Source of the DNA: Strongylocentrotus droebachiensis
Taxonomy: Eukaryota > Echinodermata > Echinoidea > Camarodonta > Strongylocentrotidae
Direction: 5' to 3'
Length of the DNA stretch: 64,000 nucleotides
Assembly: GCA_035222895.1 (NCBI GenBank)
Contig: JAVYIG010009850.1
Coordinates: 1-64,000, forward strand
Shown: in pieces, positions 54,383 through 64,000 of the stretch
Layout of the letters: each line of letters starts with the position of its first letter
Numbering within the stretch: the stretch's first letter is position 1
Program-made: the position numbers and the translations under genes
The notes under the pieces: model-generated
The model's input: only the letters and a program-made list of their open reading frames with translations
What the model was told of the DNA's origin: nothing
Database searches by the model: none

Positions 54383-57300
54383 ATCAATTTATAAATTGAA
54401 AGTATACTGCCTGGCCATACAGAATAAGTGAACTTCATTGATTCAATTTTATGGCTTAAAAGGGACGATCTGATGAAGGTTGAAACAATTGGATGCAACT
54501 TTTTAGGTGAAATTGTTGGTTTTCATGCTAGATCATCAGCGCCTGTCAGGGATATTTATCAGAGCATCTATACATTCTATGAATGATATTTCTATTGAAG
54601 GATACTCATAGACTGTACATGATGTAGAGGTCAGCGGGTTGTATCTTTCCATTCTGAACCCCCTTCAAATTGAAATCATATCTCCAATGCCTCGTTAATT
54701 TTACAAGTGGTGTATGACTAGTATGGCAATGGCGTTATCATTCTTAATTTTACTTTAGGCTACACCATTCTTGTATTAAACATGGAGTTCTAAAGCAGCT
54801 TAATACCCAATTCAAATTTTGTTATCAGTATTAGAAACCACACATGTAATCAGAAAAACAAAGATTGGTCTCTTCATAAAAGGTTCCTTTGTTCATACTT
54901 TGGAGAAGCCAATGGCAGAAATGACAATGGATTGGTTTATATGTATAAATATATATAGAAATATATATATATGTATTTCAAGCAGGTTTTATTGTCAAAT
55001 TTCATTTTGTCTAGAAGACGTCTCTTTCTGATTATTTAAATCATATGTTACATGGTTTTCGTGTTGATATAGAGGTATAAAAGAAGAATGCAAATTTGCT
55101 GTTAATAGTTTGTATATAAAATTATCAAAGAAGTTTTACATGAAAGGATGTATCTGTTTAATGAATTCAATGTTAGGATATTTTTGAATATCACATTTGA
55201 TTATTTCACAAGAACCTTGTGAAAATTGGCTCAGCGATTTTAATGCAATTTTGAAGTATTTTCATACACACAGAAAGATGATTAATTGAAATGGTTGTTT
55301 TGTGGTACATTGTGTCTAAACATGTATTTGTTCTTGCTTACATTTTTGTCCAATTTGGTGAAATCTTCCAGGTTTTGTTGTTGAAATGTTGAAGCATTCA
55401 GTAGATTTATTAGTTGATGAATAGATTGTATGATGTTACAGTAGAGAGTGCAACTTGTTCTTTTTTTTCTTAAACAGCTTAATTGACTTGTATTGATGCA
55501 TTAAAAAAAAAAAATGAGCCAAGACCTTTCATATTGGATGCAAATGCAAACAGGGAACAGAGATTTATTATTATATGTCTTTCCTTTCTTCTAAATTCAG
55601 TCTCCATATTTGCACAAATAGTAGAGGAGATTTGGCATATTATCTGATGAGAGACAGAATGTAAGTTCTTTATGTTCAAGTATAGAATTTAATGCCCTCC
55701 CCCCCCCCCCCCCCCCCCCAACATTATCCCTCTCCATCTTCACGGAGATAAAGATGGAGTTCGAAATTAGAGAGAGTGAGATAAATAGTGAGTGTGATAA
55801 AAAGTGAGATAGAGAGAGATAGGATGATATGGGAAAGTGGAGATATGTTGACTTTTATTGAGATGCAAAACCATATGCACAAACATAAATTATGGCTAGC
55901 ACTTCCCGTTTTATGTAGAGAAATTTATTGAGGATGAAATAGAATATTAAAAGAAAACCACATATTTGAGTCAACATAATAATTATATGTCCGAACTTGC
56001 ACACTGTATATGGTACAACGTATCTCTACAAAGAGCATAGGCAAATTTATTGATTACAAAACTTTTAGCTAGATATATTTAGATATTTATAAGATTAGAG
56101 AATTCATTTTATGATTGCTGTTGTTGTGTTGAACAATTATTTACTAATCAGACATATCAACCTTGCCATGAATTGAATCTGGTTATTCAATCTGCCTCAA
56201 CTTCTGTAACATTTGTTTTCTATGTGAGTGCTATTTTACAGGGTTCTATTGATTGGATCATATGGAAAATACTGATTTTTTTGTTTGAATCAGATTATTT
56301 TCCAATGGTGATGTATTCTGTGAAAAACTTGTACAAACTTTTAGGTACCGGTAGGCCTTGTCATTGTTATCCTCATTTTAGAATCTTCTAGACTAACAAA
56401 TTATTAGATACGCAAAAGGGTTTAGAGGAATATAACACATTTTCTTTCATGACTTCAGAGAATTCTTTCTTTACTAATTGTGACACTTTATAGAGATCAA
56501 GTAACAAACGTTACCCATGTTTTAAAGTCATGTACCTGAAGAACATTCCATCTTGCCAGAAGTTAAATGTTCTTTCAGAATTAATGATGATTGATTAAGC
56601 AGTAATACTTGAATTGTGCTTTTCCATAGTACCTCTATTGTTGACACATGTCAAGTCAGCTCAGAATATGTGCTTTTACACCATTTCCTTTCCCAGGAAT
56701 ATGTTTATATGCATTAGGTAGGGCACTGTTGAAATTATTTATAAAATTGTTTTATATCCTTCCTGGTTTCAATTTGATCACCATCGTATGGAATGGCACA
56801 TGGAATATATATTATTGCCTAGGCAGACGATAGTAATGTCATGGCTAGGATTTGACCTGCGGATCCAGAGCCCACAACACCTCCATGAATAAGAAGGTAG
56901 ATTGTTATTATGAAATCTGTCTAAATTTAAGGAATTTGTGGTAAAATCCTTGGCTTCCTTCCTTTTCTGTTTAAAAAGGCCATTGTTTAACAGGTGTTTC
57001 TTTTGGAAAGTTAATTGTTGTAAAGTACACGTACCTAAAATAATTTCTAAAGGATATGCTGATGATTGGCATTAATAGACATCATTTTCTTGCTCAGTCT
57101 GAAAGCAAGTGCATGTTTAATACAAGGAGTGGAAAACGGAAACATGTCTTTAACAACATTGTGGCTGTCATTTTCATGTTGTCATTCTTAACAATTACTG
57201 TATGTTCAAAACTTTGTGTATATTTTAGCACATTTAAATATAAGGAATTTAAAAGTGACATTTTGTTGTTTACATTTGGGTAAGTACAGAGTGTGCTGTA

Positions 57301-59237
57301 TAGGCCAATTACCATGACATCTTGTTCATGATTATTTCATAGTTGAAAATCTTATTTTGGAAAAGGTTGGTTTTGTATTTGTTCTTGACAGCATCATTGT
57401 CTTGTTAAAATGTGTTAGTCATTTCCAAAATAAAAATGAGAATCTTAAAAAACAAAGGATGACTTTATGTTTTGAGTAATTCATTTTGAGGTCGTGTCAA
57501 TGTAGCTTTTAAAAGTACTGATTTACAATATGAAGCGAAGAAAATAATCTAACTTTGCATTTGTGAATATGACATGATATTTTCAGCTGTCTGTTTTGCA
57601 AACACATTTTACATAAGTTCTTGGAGTTATTTTTCGTTTTAAAAGAAGAGATTTTATAAAATAAATATGATGAGAAGAGTTGAAGTGAAGAGGAAACTGT
57701 TTAGGCAGAGGAGATTTTAGGGGGCACCAGTACAAGAGAATCTGGCGTGTGGAATGGATAAATCGATGAGGATGAAGAGTGGAGAAAGAAGCAAAGCATT
57801 TGGATAAATAGTCTAATAAAAGGAAAGGGAAGTGAATGGCTAGGGGTGCAGCTAGTGGTATCCAAAGAGGGGGATGAAAAGAGAAGAAGAGAGCGAGAGA
57901 GAGAGAATAAGAGAGATCGCTGGTGGGGATGGTGAGGAATTCAATAAACTTGATGTGAACTATTTTCTCAATTCTCAATAATTTGAAATTAAATCTTGTA
58001 TTATGAAATTGGTTCTTAGGTCATCAACCTTTGTCATAATTGTTCAAAATTCGAAGAAAATGGTGACATAATTATACATACTTATGGAACTTAATATAAA
58101 CAAATGAGAAGAAATTGAACATGTGTCACTTTGGTCAGAATGAGAAAAACACCATTCCACTGCGAACAACAGATTAATCTTTCAAATTTTAAACTATTTG
58201 TGCTGGATCAAAGTTCAAATATCCCCTGCTTTTGCAGGCTCACTTTCTTTATTTCTCCTCTCCATCTCCTTATCAGTTTCATTGTTAGATTTTTTTTACT
58301 TCCGTTTCCCTCTCTCTAAATCTATTTTCTCTCTATCTCCCTCTCATCCTCACCTCCATGTCTGTCATTTCTCACTTCGGTTGTCTCCCTCGTCCATGTT
58401 TTTCTCTTTATCATTGTCCATCTCTGCCTCCCCCACCCCTCTCTCTCTCTCTCTCTCTATTTCTCTGCTCTTTCTCTCTCTCGCTCTCCCACTTAAAACT
58501 GCTTTTTGTTTCCACCACTCTTTATTTCCCCGTCAATCTCTTTCTCTGTTTTCTCCATCTACAAGACTCCATGTAACTCCATGTAATTTGGGACACTATA
58601 ACTGCTGGAATAAAATCTATTTATCATTTTGAAGGATGTCAATTTTCCAGAAGGATGCAGCCATATTAGCTTTTTGAACTGTATGAATTCACAAAGTGGC
58701 AGCAGGCTATCAAATTACTTCATCTTAATGTGTTTGAATCAGAAAAGATGGAATGGGACTGTTGAGCATGTTGAATATAATTTTTCACGTTTTGACAGCT
58801 CCTGTACTTTTCATGGTTGAACTTAAAGATGATTTGCACAAAAAACAGTGTTCTTCTTTCTCCTGACATTTTTCCAATTACCTGATACAGTGATTTTATG
58901 ACAATAGTTGAAGAAAAAAAATGAATGTTAACACAAAGGACAATCTCAGGAAAGCATTACGCTGAATTATTTTGTCCTCCTTAATCGCACCAATTTCTTT
59001 ATACTCTCCAACTCCAATTTCCCCATTTCTACAATAAACAAATAACTTCAAGTAAATTCTCTTTTATCGAGGGGATCCAATTCATTTAATGAAAAAGGAA
59101 TTTAAAGGAAAAGGGAAAAGAAAAAAAAGCACAGTAGAACAGCAAGCAATTTCTGTTCATTCTGGAAAACATGTATACATTGCATACATCAAACTCAAAT
59201 ACATTGAGAAAGATGTTGAAACTCAAATATTGTCTCC

Positions 59238-59312
59238 TGAGAGCCATTAGGGCATTGACTCCACATGACTCTACATGTGCAACTGCACACATTAATGCCC
59301 TTCTGGTTCTCA
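59238..59312. mobile_element. Short hairpin element, copy 2
   Basis: TGAGAGCCATTAGGGCATTG at the left and (reverse complement) TGAGAACCAGAAGGGCATT at the right form the same pair of ends seen at 50872-50939. Its loop contains CATGACTCTACATGTGCAAC. Confidence 0.6.
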
Positions 59313-60487
59313 ACAGATCATATAATCATAACACAAGGAATAATCACCATCTGGAATGGTAAGAGGTCTATCAAAGACATTTCCATGGAAAGATCATCGT
59401 TTTTCAAAGTTATTCCCCATTTGGGAGGTATTGGCTGGACACTCAAAATATAGGATAGCATGAATTAAACTTTCAAGGTAAACAAATTTCTTGTTTTCCT
59501 TAAAAGGCTTTAATAACATTGTTGTTAATGCCATTAAAATCATATTGCACTTAAGATGTAATATATGAGAAATCAGAAAAAACACGCACAAACATACTAA
59601 TTCCTGTCACATCAAGGAAAATAAAAGTTTACACAATTTCCTGAACAATTTAGGACATATGAATTCAAACTTAAAATGTAAAACATAAAAATATAGTCTC
59701 TAAAGGACATTCCATCAAAATAAATGAACAGCTCACAAATCCTGCAATAAGTTGCCGTGAAAGGTGTATCAATTTTTTTCTGCATAGAAAGTCTTCATTT
59801 TTTTGTCAAATACATATGAACTTATATCAAGCAAACATTTTTAACATAGCTCAGACCCTGTATCATATGTTCAAGCCTATTTCCTGGTGGGATATTTTGT
59901 TTCTCCACGCTGATCTATTGAGACTCTCAACATGGCCCTAAGTTTCACATAAACTTTTAACTAAGATTGTCTGATGAAATAAATAATGTGTGTCATAACC
60001 ACAACATTTCTTTCAAACGTAGTTCCCAAATTATATCTTTTTTTTGGAGGGGGGTGGGGTGTCATTCTGTAGCCTCCTCCTGTGTCCCAAGGAAAAAGTT
60101 TGATTGAGATATGTAGTGACCCTTGGTGAACCAAATTAATTAAATGGATTGACTCAGCAGGTTTTGTTTGCATTGAAGGGAATCCCCTGTTACCCTGTGT
60201 TTTGCTAAGTTAAAGCACATGACCTCTAAAATAGCACTGTTACTGGCAAATTAAAGTTTGTGCATTCAAAAAATAATTTAAAAAATACTTTAAAAAACTT
60301 TTAATTCATACTCTGATGAAATTGTCAAGTAAGAATCACATAACTGAATTCATTTTTTCTGTATGCATTCTAGTTAAATAACAGTATGTCAAAATGGAGG
60401 ATTTATTTTTTTATCCCGCCAATATTCAGGAAAATGTCATGGGATATGACTTTGTATTGACATTATGGCCTTTAATCATATGGATAT

Positions 60488-60493
60488 TTTATT
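60488..60493 (-). terminator. Candidate poly(A) signal of BDP1
   Basis: AATAAA on the - strand, 133 nt after the BDP1 stop codon. A second one lies at 60402-60407. Either would give a short 3' UTR. Confidence 0.45.
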
Positions 60494-60625
60494 ACATTGG
60501 ATAGAGAAATCAATATTAAAAATGAATACAAAAATATCAAAAGGAAAAAATAAGTATATGAATATATTACACTGTCTGCTACGGCAAAAGAAAAAAGAAA
60601 AAAAAAATCGAATGTGAACTATCCA

Positions 60626-62106
60626 TCATTTGATAGGTGGAATAAAAGGTTCATGAGGTTTCAGTTTACGCTTAGTCCGAGGTACCACCCCATCAGGATC
60701 GGTACTGGCTACGTTGACTTGCTGTGCAACGATATGATCCCCTATGGTTTCAATGCTCTCCTCATAAGAGACCATGTCAAGGTTGGGGTCAAAGGTCATG
60801 TTCATACCAAGATCAGGAAGTGAGCCAATGGTCAGCATGTTGTCTGTAGACACGTTCTCTGCCACGACAGGAATGGTTGGCGCTGTCACGGGTGCTTGTA
60901 CAACAGGTGATTGTGCTACCGTTGGGGTTGCGTCTGGAGATTTGGGTCCAGTGACATTAGTTCTCTCAAGAAAAGTAGAAGTTTGTAATGATTTGCCACT
61001 TTGAATAGAATTTCCTTGATGTGATAAATGGATAGAGGACAATCCATGCTGTATTGATGGGTTTGTATTGATTACCGGTCTCATCTCAGGTACTGGTCTA
61101 CTTACTCCAGGAGAGGTTGCTGTTGATGGCTGTTGGGGAATGAACACTATCTTTCCGTCGATAATCTTTGCCATGGTTACATTCTTTGACTGTTTGGAGG
61201 GCTGTGTTTCTCCTGTGGATAACACTGTTCTAATCTTCTGATTTGGGGGCGAGCCGCTTTGGTAAGGTGAAGACACATTTGTGAGGGCTGTCAGAGTTCT
61301 AGCAGGACTCTGCACCTGATGTGGACTTGCTTTAGATGAAAGGGCACGACCAGCAGGCATCTGGGCAGGTCTCGCTTTGGGTAAAGTATGCATGGCCCCA
61401 CCCACTCCTAATCTGGCATCACCAGTTTCTACTTGTGGACTAGCACCTGAAGATCCGGGAAGGGAAACATTGTCGCTTGATGTCAGGTTGACCTGAACTA
61501 ACGTTTGCTTACCATCTGGTGTTGTGATCATGAGGGTAACTTTTTTAACAGAAGGATCACTGATACTTTCAGGGGAACTGAACCCACCGACTGCCAGCTG
61601 GTTGCTGCTGGATGGTCCTGCGGAAGGACTGTTCCTCTGAAACACCCTCATAGGCTGAAGATTACTGGTGAGTTCTGCATGCTCAACGCTCTCCATGTCA
61701 TCGTTTCCAATCTCACTTCCCACTTCACTCATCATCTCTGATGTCATGTCGCTCCTACCATCCTCGGATTCCTCCTCTGGATCTCTTCCATCCTCGTTCC
61801 TAGCCAACCTCTTCAGGGTCATTGTGGCTTCATGCTCATCCTGTAACCGCTGAATACGATGTTTGGCGTAGTCATCAAAGACCTTGAGGGCATTCGGGTT
61901 TTGACTCGGAGATGCCCTAGTCCTTTTGCGATTCAGTTTGGGCGGAATCTGAATGGTGTATGAGGTCCGCATTTTGGGCTGACGCCCTGATTTTGTTGTG
62001 CTAAGAATATTTGCCAGGTTTGGTTGTTCCTCTGTTTCATCCACTTCAGCCACTTCTGGACTTTGCTCATCAACGTCTTCTGCGATATCATCGAGACCAA
62101 CTTGAC
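60626..62106 (-). CDS. BDP1: BDP1 last exon
   Basis: Encodes 492 residues and ends in TGA at 60628-60626. It begins after the acceptor TTTCTCAACAG and completes a Gly codon. An acidic start (LDDIAEDVDEQSPEVAEVDE) precedes a basic patch (KLNRKRTRASPSQ), a charged helix (KVFDDYAKHRIQRLQDEHEA) and an acidic Glu/Asp/Ser stretch. A long Ser/Pro/Gln/Thr-rich, probably disordered region follows to the C-terminus KPHEPFIPPIK. The exon is the longest intact open frame of the window. No repeats of the vertebrate BDP1 type are seen. Confidence 0.9.
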
Positions 62107-63543
62107 CTGTTGAGAAAACAAGAAAATGCATGTTCAATTCATCTTGTGATCTTTGAATGAATTTTAGCAAGCAATTTATTCTAACATCCTGCTGTAAATT
62201 TGAATTATCAAGTACATGTATATTACTTGAAGTCAGCAAATGAAGGATATATGTGATTACTACAGGATGTAGACAAATGCTCATGTACCGTTTTTTATGT
62301 TAATTTTCTGTACGTTATTACCAACAACAAAAAAGAAGTCAGTCAGTCACTCAATAGTGTCTCACAGTGAAATATAGAAAGTAAACTTCCTTGCATAATT
62401 TAAATATTAGGACACTGCTAACGTTTAAATTTCACAGATAGGACATACGTGACATATTCATAACTTCTGCAAAGTTCTACAGAATTTGATGTTGGCTGCA
62501 AAAGGGACATAGTATCGTTAAGATCAAATTGTTATAAGGTGGAGGGTAAGGGGTCTACTTTGGAGCCATTTCTGACTCTGATTTCTACTTCTGGGTTTCA
62601 GAACTTATATGGAGGTACTGGAAATACAACTAACCATTCTTCTTTCGAGAATTTTTCTTATTACGGCTAGCTGCCTTTTTGCTCTTGCCTGCATCCACCA
62701 CAGACTCCCCATCAGAATCATCTGAAGGTGGATCAAAGAGAGACATATCCAACTCCTGACGATTCACTGCAAGAAATCAAACAAAATGAAAATAATAAGT
62801 ACAACTGATTGATGTTCAGTGCTTTTCCAGTTACAAGTAACCGAGTTGCTCTAAACTGGATTACAGTGGATTCACTGATTCAAATTACGGTTCCGCACTT
62901 TACAGAACAGGTGTGCAGGTGCTAATCCAACCACAATAATATTCACATCATACAGGGAACCCATTTAAAACAAGGGTGGAGAGAAGCCATATAGACAAAA
63001 TGCCTTGCTAAAGGACATAAGTGTTGCTCCATGAGCATCGCATCCAAAGTAAAGTAATCAGACCATTCAGCCTTGACACCGCTACCATCTTTAATCATAA
63101 AACCATGGAAACGCTTTTTGATCATAACTAGCAATTTGATTTTGTGACTGTAATGTGTTATGTAGGAAAACTCTGCGTTTGTTTGTTTTGTTTTGATTGG
63201 GGAGGGGGGGGGGTTGAAATGCACGGTGGTAAATACATAATAAACAAACTCCAAATATAACATTTATTTTATGATCTGCTCATAACGGAATAGTCCTATA
63301 AATAATGCTCATCATTCTCAGAGAAATTTTCATAGCAACATGCAATCATGGTTATAATACTTTCAAGTGATGCTCTAATGGACAACTACTTACCCAATGC
63401 CAGGTCGACTTTCTTGCGGTTTTGCCGCTCCTCTTTCTTAAACTTGCGTTTGATCTCTGCTCTTGTTCTACTAGGGAACATAGCATTGATGGTGGTGAAG
63501 TCAGTCCCAACTGCACTAAGAGCTATGTAGAATCGTCTGGTAT
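60626..63543 (-). CDS. BDP1: BDP1 (TFIIIB B'' subunit), 3' part of gene
   Basis: Three exons on the - strand (63543-63394, 62766-62635, 62106-60626) splice in frame with GT-AG sites. They encode the C-terminal ~586 residues of the B double-prime subunit of TFIIIB, which joins TBP and BRF on RNA polymerase III promoters and helps open the DNA. The SANT-domain core AVGTDFTTINAMFPSRTRAE and the following IKRKFKKEE are characteristic of BDP1 (GTDF..I...FP.R.R..IK.KF..EE). The N-terminal part, including the first SANT tryptophan, lies beyond the right edge. The tail is shorter than the repeat-rich vertebrate one. Confidence 0.9.
62107..62634 (-). other. BDP1 intron before the last exon
   Basis: A 528-bp intron, donor AATG|GTTAGT and acceptor CTCAACAG. 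Nothing else is seen. The open frame of the last exon continues into it by chance. Confidence 0.75.
62635..62766 (-). CDS. BDP1: BDP1 exon: acidic then basic linker after SANT
   Basis: A 132-nt exon with phases matching both neighbours (phase 1 in, phase 1 out), too short for long-frame detection. It reads NRQELDMSLFDPPSDDSDGE, then a basic nuclear-localisation-like stretch KSKKAASRNKKNSRKKN. The DMSLF segment follows the SANT core as does (P)FD..LF in other BDP1 proteins. Confidence 0.87.
62767..63393 (-). other. BDP1 intron after the SANT exon
   Basis: A 627-bp intron with an 11-nt G-run (about 63201-63211). No other feature is recognised. Confidence 0.7.
63394..63543 (-). CDS. BDP1: BDP1 SANT-domain exon
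   Basis: A 150-nt exon between TTCTTTAG and TTGG|GTAAGT. It reads TRRFYIALSAVGTDFTTINA, MFPSRTRAEIKRKFKKEER and QNRKKVDLAL: helices 2-3 of the Myb/SANT fold in which BDP1 contacts the TBP-BRF-DNA complex. The first helix with its tryptophan must be in the preceding exon, outside the window. Confidence 0.9.
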
Positions 63544-64000
63544 CTAAAGAATCAAGATAGGGGATGGGGATGATAGGAAAGGAATTTTAATTAATTTTGA
63601 GATTTAGCAATGGAACTGCAGTTCAAGAGAAAATGTTTACAAGACATTATGAGTATTGATCATGCAGTTAACATAGTCTGGACCAGCAGATTGAACTGCA
63701 GTTCAAGAGAAAATGTTTACAAGACATTATGACTATTAATCATGCAGTTAACATAGTCTGGACCAGCATTATGTACAAAATCCTAAATAAACTTGCTAGA
63801 TGTCGTTGTTGGTATAATGACGATTGTCCATCGATGATTGGATGACTATCACCAAAATCATATTCAATAAAATCGACAAACACACACAAATACGAAGATG
63901 GGACTAAACTACATTTCCTCTTGGTCAAGATAACAGCTTGATTATCACATCATTCCCATCTATCACTACTTTTACATCCCTTACATCCCTGAGAATACAA
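63544..64000 (-). other. BDP1 intron upstream of the SANT exon (partial)
   Basis: Contains an 80-bp tandem duplication (63613-63768). No exon is visible before the window ends. Confidence 0.65.
63613..63768. repeat. 80-bp tandem duplication in a BDP1 intron
   Basis: The unit starting GAACTGCAGTTCAAGAGAAA at 63613 repeats at 63693. Differences are few (GAGTATTGATC versus GACTATTAATC). It is a recent duplication within 70 bp of the SANT exon acceptor. Confidence 0.9.

Larger units (their letters stand above)
54202..60625. other. RII 3' UTR and convergent intergenic region
   Basis: No exon is recognised between the two genes. It contains candidate poly(A) signals for RII, a 21-nt C-run (55699-55719), a purine-rich stretch (about 55750-55830 and 57680-57920), a pyrimidine-rich stretch (about 58240-58560) and a short hairpin element (59238-59312). 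Two of the longer open frames (57583-57978 on - and 58198-58632 on +) are low-complexity CT/GA translations. Confidence 0.6.

Noticed and set aside
57583-57978. 131-codon open frame on the - strand
   Set aside because: It arises from a purine-rich stretch read in reverse; composition is low-complexity and no family is recognised.
58198-58632. 144-codon Ser/Leu/Pro open frame
   Set aside because: It is the translation of a CT-rich low-complexity stretch, with no domain and no flanking splice sites of note.
60626-62284. 552-codon reading of the BDP1 last exon starting at 62284
   Set aside because: The first ~60 codons lie upstream of the acceptor CTCAACAG at 62107-62108 and do not resemble BDP1. 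The splice from 62635 is in frame.
1-64000. tRNA, rRNA or other classical RNA genes
   Set aside because: No cloverleaf with TTCGANNC and matching anticodon arm, and no rRNA core sequence, was recognised by eye. A covariance-model scan was not possible.

Overview
This is a stretch of an animal nuclear genome: AT-rich, with long introns, many microsatellites and homopolymer tracts, and many short inverted-repeat transposons. The protein sequences and the repeat style (very frequent TACATGTA-type palindromes, poly-G and poly-C tracts, MITEs beginning GGGCCC) suggest a marine deuterostome, most likely an echinoderm such as a sea urchin. That assignment is inference; no species-specific marker was identified.

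Two protein-coding genes are supported, arranged tail to tail. The first, on the + strand (5050-54201), encodes the type II regulatory subunit of cAMP-dependent protein kinase (PKA RII). It has 13 constitutive-looking coding exons plus a possible 27-nt microexon, spread over about 49 kb. Spliced, they read in frame for 377 codons (368 without the microexon): docking/dimerization domain, RRKS pseudosubstrate, cAMP-binding domain A, cAMP-binding domain B. The inhibitor site sits in its own 36-nt, phase-symmetric exon. The second gene, on the - strand, enters from the right edge (63543 down to 60626). It is the 3' part of BDP1, the TFIIIB B'' subunit of RNA polymerase III: a SANT-domain exon, a short acidic/basic exon and a long last exon of 492 codons.

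Layout. 1-4600 is upstream intergenic DNA with a foldback element and a degenerate AGTGCCCC minisatellite. 4600-5049 is the RII 5' region. 5050-54201 is the RII gene, whose introns hold nearly all the mobile DNA. 54202-60625 is the RII 3' UTR plus the convergent intergenic region. 60626-64000 is BDP1.

The most notable non-genic structure is a 0.96-kb insertion at 51970-52933 in RII intron 11. It is a 5'-truncated Penelope-like retroelement: a GIY-YIG endonuclease fragment on the - strand lies between two inverted LTR-like arms. Each arm carries a TATA box and a hammerhead-ribozyme-like motif, and the insertion is flanked by a 15-bp target-site duplication. Other mobile DNA includes a 1.7-kb hAT-type foldback element with an 8-bp target duplication (12140-13843), a 580-bp hAT MITE with an 8-bp duplication (14921-15500), a Harbinger-like MITE with TAA duplication (15576-15947), a 1-kb long-TIR element with TA duplication (47666-48660) and about ten smaller hairpin MITEs. 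All identifications come from reading the sequence; no database search or folding program was run.
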